64,000 bases of DNA from Antiaris toxicaria (Eukaryota > Streptophyta > Magnoliopsida > Rosales > Moraceae): the NCBI GenBank assembly GCA_035233585.1, contig CP141157.1, positions 50,868,001-50,932,000 on the forward strand, read 5' to 3'. A program made the position numbers and the translations under genes. Each line of letters opens with the position of its first letter. Within the stretch, counting starts at the first letter, position 1. This document shows, piece after piece, positions 59,107 to 64,000 of the stretch. The notes under the pieces are model-generated. The model ran no database searches. It saw only the letters and a list, made by a program, of their open reading frames with translations, and was not told the origin of the DNA.

Positions 59107-62100
59107 ATGACGGAACAAGGTTTGGAAGGAAGCCAACCAGTGGATCTCACGAAGCACCCTTCAGGGATCGTTCCGACCCTTCAGTGAGTCTCATAAATAT
59201 ATTGGGTTTTAATTTACTGGGTGTCTCAGATTTGGATTCAATGTTGTTCCTATACCAGAAGTCAACGATAATGATGAAGATATTGTCTAATTGATGTCCT
59301 ACGTTATTGGGTCTTTGAATTTTAGGAAATAGAAAGTCTTGGGTGAACATCCGCTTCTTATTGCTTGCATGAGTTTCCTCTTTCTTAAGTCTCAATTAAG
59401 CTTCAGCCTAGCTGAATGAAATGACCAAAGTTGTTAAATAAGGAATAACATTTTTCGAACGGCACATTCTAGTTATGTAACGAAAAGGAGTTACTTAACT
59501 TTGCGGGCCGAAGGTCAAATTGAGCTTTAGCCTAGCTGAAATAACTTGGAGTTAAGTAAGGAATAACGAGTTTGAATATCATGCGCTATCTATGTCATGA
59601 AAAGTAGCAACTTAATTTCTTGGAGTTAAGTTCATGTCGAACGTAGCTGAAGCAAGCTCATGGTTTTATGCTTAATGCTATTGAATAGTTAGGCTAGATA
59701 TTGAACCTATTTCCTTTTCCTTTGCCACTTTGCGTTTGATCTTATTAGGGTATGAAAATGTTTTGCCCTACATTGCATGTGGAAAATGCAACCTATTTTT
59801 TTGTTACAATTTCATGTACCTCCCTCCTTTCCCCATGGTCCAATATGGGAACATATCATGTACGAGTCTTTAACATATATATCGAAAGAAACACTCAAGA
59901 CATGGGATTACTTCTTTGTTATTGTTTCTTTTTGGATTTTCAAGATATTAGCAAAATAGTTTGTGATGGAGAATAGGGCGTGGAAATTCGTCGTTGTTAT
60001 TTGTTTAGTTTTGAATTATAAGACATTAGGTACACCGTTCAAATGATGGACAACTTGTAGTGTTGGTCTATATTTATGTACTTCTTGAGCAAGTGATAAT
60101 GTAGTGTCTGTTACCAGGAATATAGTCTCCACAGTTAATTTGGACTGCAAGTTGGATCTTAAGGTGATTGCATTGCAAGCCAGAAATGCAGAATACAATC
60201 CCAAGGCATGTTATATCTGCTATCTCTTCTCCCCTTCTTCCCTCTTTCCGCTCTATTTTTAAGATCCATCCAAGCACCACCTCTTTTTGGACGTCTTTGT
60301 TTCATAGCTATGTTGAAGTCTGACTAGGTATACGTGAAGTTGAAATGGTTTGGATTGTATCTTATTTTTTTGTGCTTTACCTTGATCTTAGTGGTAATTC
60401 TTTTACATGTTTCAAAATATCTTTGTTTACTTAGCCACATCCTCATTTTAGATGTGACTGATTTAACTGCATTTTAGTATCAAAAAGCAATCATTACACA
60501 AATCTTAGAAAAGGAATGTATGCCAATTCGTTTCTAATATCTATAAGAAATACCTGCTGTTTTTTGACACCAGTTTTTGATTTCATTGTTTATGCTTGCA
60601 GCGTTTTGCAGCCGTCATTATGAGAATAAGAGAACCAAAAACCACAGCATTGATATTTGCTTCTGGCAAGATGGTAAGTTTCAGCGGAGCATCGGGCTTC
60701 ATTGTTTGATATTGCATTTGCTGCAGTGATGATGTAGCTTTATTTATGTTCTGCCCATACTCTCTCTCTCTCTCTCTCTCTCTCACATCATACTGTTGTT
60801 TTATCTCTTAGAGTTCACCTTGTCTTATGATAAGGTTGTGATAATGTTCTCCTAGGAAAATCTATTGGCTAGCATCTGTAGCTCATTTGGGTGCTTGTTG
60901 TGGTGCTCTGATTAGGTTTGTACAGGGGCAAAGAGCGAAACTCAATCTAAACTAGCAGCACGGAAGGTATTTATCCCAAATCCCAAGCTGTAGCTGTTCT
61001 CAAGATCTGATAGACTAGTAAACAGTGTGAAACTTGTTTCTTTTCCTTTTTTTCCCTCTTCTTAAAAAAAAAATATATTTATGTTTATCTTGTAATGAAA
61101 ATGCTGTTGTTAGACATTTGAGTTAAACATGCGCCCAATTTGAAGAGCCAAAAAAGTGGGTCAGGTTTACAACTGTTCAGGCTCAGGAAAACTGGACTAA
61201 ATACTGTCGTATCTATGAATTGCTAAAATTTGCTATTGGTGTGATTGATCTAATTGTTTGTAGAAGGCCTGAAACCAAATTAATGGAAGCTAAGGCCTCA
61301 TGCTTCTAGATATGCATACAATTTTACATTTTGTTTTTGTTGTTCAGTATGCACGAATCATCCAGAAACTTGGTTTTCCAGCGAAGTTCAAGGTATTGTC
61401 TTCTCTCTCTTTCCATTTTTTTTTTTTTTGGAATGTTAAAGTAAAATTATAATGGGTAGTTTACTTTTATAATCAGTTAACGTAAATATTCTTCCATGTT
61501 AATTTTCCTTGCTGGTGTAGGATTTCAAGATCCAGAATATTGTTGGCTCCTGTGATGTAAAATTCCCCATAAGGCTTGAAGGCCTTGCTTATTCTCACGG
61601 TGCTTTCTCAAGTGTAAGTGCCTTTCTTATGTTCCTTTTTTGGATGTTTTTTCCTCCCATGGAAGGGTTTAGGTCAATATTCTGTGGAATTAGATTTCTG
61701 ACCATCCGATGTAGGCAACTAGGAAGAAATGCTTTGTTCTGCAAATGTTTGATTACACTATATCTTTTGTGTTGAATGAATCTTTGCTTTTACGTACCCT
61801 TTGTCCTAGGACATTTATTATATGGTAGTGTAATGTCATATTGAGAAATCCTAAATCTGGTATTCATTCGCGTTATAAACATTCAGAGGGTTGGAATGAA
61901 ATGTCTTTCTGATGTTAACTAGATAGTTTTGGCATTTTCCCATCTATCTTTGACATGCCTGAATGATTTCGAGTTGTAGACCACATCTTTTCTTATTATT
62001 TTGGTTGTGAAACTAAAAATGTATTGGTGTAGTATTCTTGTACTGATTATCTATCATTTTGGTGGTCAGTATGAACCGGAACTATTCCCAGGCTTGATTT

Positions 62101-63080
62101 ATCGGATGAAACAGCCAAAGATTGTGCTTCTTATATTTGTCTCGGGAAAAATTGTTCTTACTGGAGCCAAGGTGGTATCTTCCTTGGGTGCTTTTTCATG
62201 GATTCAGATGTCACTCATGTTTTACCTAACCCGTATTATTGTTTCTCCTTATTTAGGTTAGGGATGAAACTTATACAGCCTTCGAGAACATATACCCAGT
62301 CCTTAATGAGTTCAGGAAAAATCAGCAATGGTAAGGCTTTGGCTTAATACTGATAATTCAATCAGTGTTAATGTCATGTTTATCATATCTCTGAGTATAA
62401 GTATCAATTGGACTTTGCCTCATGAAGCATCAGGTGTAAGGTTTGATTCCCATTGAGTGCTACCAATTCCTTAGGGCCACACCCGCAGGCATTTGGCTCG
62501 AGATCTACCTGACCCATGTAGAGGGGAGTGCTTTGCACGAGTCTCATTAATTAGTCGAAACAAAGTCTTGGACACCATAATTATCAAAAGAAAAAAGAAA
62601 AATATCTCGAGTGTGATTAGTGGCATGTCATCCGGTTAAAGTTTTGGCTTGATAATCGTAGAAGATGTCTTAACGTCCAGGTAGATGTTTCGAAGTCATG
62701 TGAGGAATGGGGGGACTTATTACGTTCTAGTCTTTTCCCTCGTCGGATTTACCTGTTCCACCCAACAGAACAGGAGTGAGAAGACGGGGATGTAAATAGA
62801 TATTCTTCAAGTTTTGGCATCTTAATTATAATTTGATTTTACATTTTGAAAGAGAATTTAGTGATGGATCGAGTGCTAGTAGTATGGCTGCACAAAAAAA
62901 TTAAGACAAGCCCAGAAAAAAAAAAGAAGAGGGGACAGAAATAATCCAAGCACTAAGGAAGAGGAACGCTCAGGGTGAATAATGTTAATTCTGGGTAATT
63001 GTAATGTAATTATATGAAAATAATTGGCTATGTGTATTATTCAAATGGGTTGCTTAATACTCATATTTCCCCATGGCAGA
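59107..63080 (+). CDS. TBP: TATA-box-binding protein (TBP)
   Basis: General transcription factor that binds the TATA box and nucleates TFIID, SAGA-type, and Pol I and Pol III initiation complexes. Exons: 59107-59183, 60118-60205, 60602-60673, 60916-60966, 61348-61392, 61521-61613, 62070-62171, 62257-62330 and a last coding base at 63080, giving exactly 200 aa, the plant TBP length. The short N-terminus ([20 protein letters not shown]) is plant-type. The two saddle repeats are recognisable: [20 protein letters not shown] / [19 protein letters not shown] and [19 protein letters not shown] / [19 protein letters not shown]. It ends EFRKNQQ. Intron 2 uses a GC donor (AAG|GCATGT). The stop codon is split: TG ends exon 8 and A begins exon 9. 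Intron retention there would add one Trp and stop. All other introns are GT-AG. SINE-like inserts lie in the last intron. Confidence 0.97.
59391..59660. repeat. Degenerate direct repeats in TBP intron 1
   Basis: TCAATTAAGCTTCAGCCTAG at 59391 recurs as TCAAATTGAGCTTTAGCCTA at about 59516. Each is followed by AAGTAAGGAATAAC-like sequence and a CATTCTAGTTATGT / GCTATCTATGTCATG phrase, a period near 124. A third partial copy (GAACGTAGCTGAAGC) lies near 59639. Confidence 0.55.
60761..60783. repeat. (TC)n microsatellite in TBP intron 3
   Basis: About 11-12 uninterrupted TC units within the intron between 60673 and 60916. Confidence 0.85.
62385..62585 (+). mobile_element. SINE-like insert (Au-like) in TBP last intron
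   Basis: It contains GGTTTGATTCCC (a good Pol III B box) followed by GGGCCACACCCGCAGGCATT, GATCTACCTGACCCATGTAG and TGCTTTGCACGAG. These are in the order I recall for the Au family of plant SINEs (a GGGCCAC-CCCGC stretch, then a TTTACC-GACC stretch). Exact ends are not resolved. Confidence 0.5.
62600..62830 (+). mobile_element. Second SINE-like insert in TBP last intron
   Basis: GGCATGTCATCCGGTTAAAG, TTGGCTTGATAAT (A-box-like) and GTTTCGAAGTCATGTGAGG (B-box-like) are followed by GGACTTATTACGTTCTAG and a T-rich/GT-rich tail. A tRNA-derived SINE is the best reading; the family is unknown. Confidence 0.4.
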
Positions 63081-64000
63081 TGACATTGGCCAGAGTAGTA
63101 GCCAACAGACGAGACAATATTTGTTGGAAGGGAGACTTTGAGGTCGGATCTGCTTGAGAGTTTGCTCTACGGTTGTGCTGTGCTGGGATTGATTGTATAT
63201 ATGTCAAGGGGATTTTTGGCTGTCCCTTTTTTTTTTTTTTTTTTGGCTAAATAGTCAACTGGAAAGATAAATTAAGACAAAATGTTTTGCCTTTTCTTTT
63301 TTAAATTGATGTGAACATTGCGAGAAACTTCGATAAAATCTTGAAAAGTGAAAAGGAGAAATAAAAAAAAATAAAAAAAAGATTAGCTTTGGTTTGGACC
63401 TCTTTTAGCCTCTTGAGATATGTTTTCTTTTCTACGATTTTTTTGTAGATTGTATATTGCACCAACTAAAAACTATCATTATTGCAAAACGTAAAATGAT
63501 TTGTTCGGGCAACATTTGCACTGTTTTAACAGAAATAATTCCTCTGCAAAATTAAAAAAAAAAAGAGGGATTTCTGTTGCAGAGTATTTTCTAAAGGTTA
63601 CATTGCATAATTTTTTTTTAAATACAAAAGTACTTTAACATTATATTAGAATTACATAAAAAGGCTTGAACAATTTATGTATAAACATGAATTATTTATA
63701 TTATTGAAATATTGTGTGAAATTTGATGGTATGGGAAATATACAATATTAGGGGATATATGCAAAAGTAGCCCATTTGAATAATATATTCTATTCTTTTT
63801 ATTCTATCAAATTATTTTTCTAGTTTAGATGATTAAACACAAAAAAAAAAAAAAAAAAAATTGCAAGGCAAAGAATGGATTTATGGGATTTCCCCAAAAA
63901 ATAATAATAATAACGCTAACAAGTTAAAAGTAGAATAAAGAAAAAGAAATGCGTGACATCTAATTGTTTTGATGATTTATCTCAAAAATATATACATACT
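63081..64000. other. TBP 3' UTR and downstream spacer
   Basis: The first 100-150 bases after the split stop are 3' UTR by position. A T16 run follows at about 63227. The rest is AT-rich with A runs (63841) and no supported gene up to the window end. Confidence 0.55.

Overview
This window is nuclear DNA of a flowering plant, most likely a eudicot. It is AT-rich, has many short GT-AG introns, contains plant-type versions of conserved genes, and the spaces between genes are filled with MITEs, copia retrotransposon debris, endogenous pararetrovirus fragments and tRNA-derived SINEs. I cannot name the species.

Five intact protein genes can be modelled exon by exon. They are ARL8 (+, 2617-5703, 6 coding exons, 184 aa), TIM44 (+, 15310-19433, 13 exons, 496 aa), a subfamily-III leucine-rich-repeat receptor kinase of the RKL1/RLK902 type (-, 24549-21315, 2 exons, 644 aa), a Yos1/IER3IP1-like ER-Golgi protein (-, 37783-37550, 77 aa, with an intron in its 5' leader) and the TATA-box-binding protein TBP (+, 59107-63080, 9 exons, 200 aa). 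They form no operon or pathway; they are unrelated housekeeping and signalling genes. TIM44 and the kinase gene are convergent.

The remaining regions are as follows. 1-2300: MITEs and the ARL8 promoter. 5.7-15 kb: repeats, an unrecognised minus-strand terminal exon near 10 kb, a copia integrase scrap, a 618-bp element with perfect 14-bp terminal inverted repeats, and a composite element (about 13.35-14.97 kb) that strings together broken fragments resembling SOQ1, COG5 and a third gene in antisense. 24.5-33 kb: AT-rich spacer with MITEs and an 800-bp inverted-repeat element. 33.8-36.2 kb: Caulimoviridae-like fragments on both strands. 40-56 kb: a degenerate Ty1/copia complex. Here a 3.3-kb block (flank + LTR + gag/protease) occurs twice in direct orientation. 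The two copies bracket a five-unit tandem array with an exact 617-bp period, derived from the 3' part of a decayed minus-strand plant gene, and an inverted LTR copy lies near 55 kb. 56-59 kb: MITEs and the TBP upstream region.

The most distinctive items are the 617-bp array with its alternating (dimeric) unit structure inside the duplicated copia block, the multi-gene captured-fragment element at 13.4-15 kb, and two splicing oddities in TBP: a GC-AG intron and a stop codon split by the last intron. I saw no tRNA or rRNA genes, CRISPR arrays or prokaryotic-style systems. All assignments come from reading translations and repeats by eye; no database search was run.
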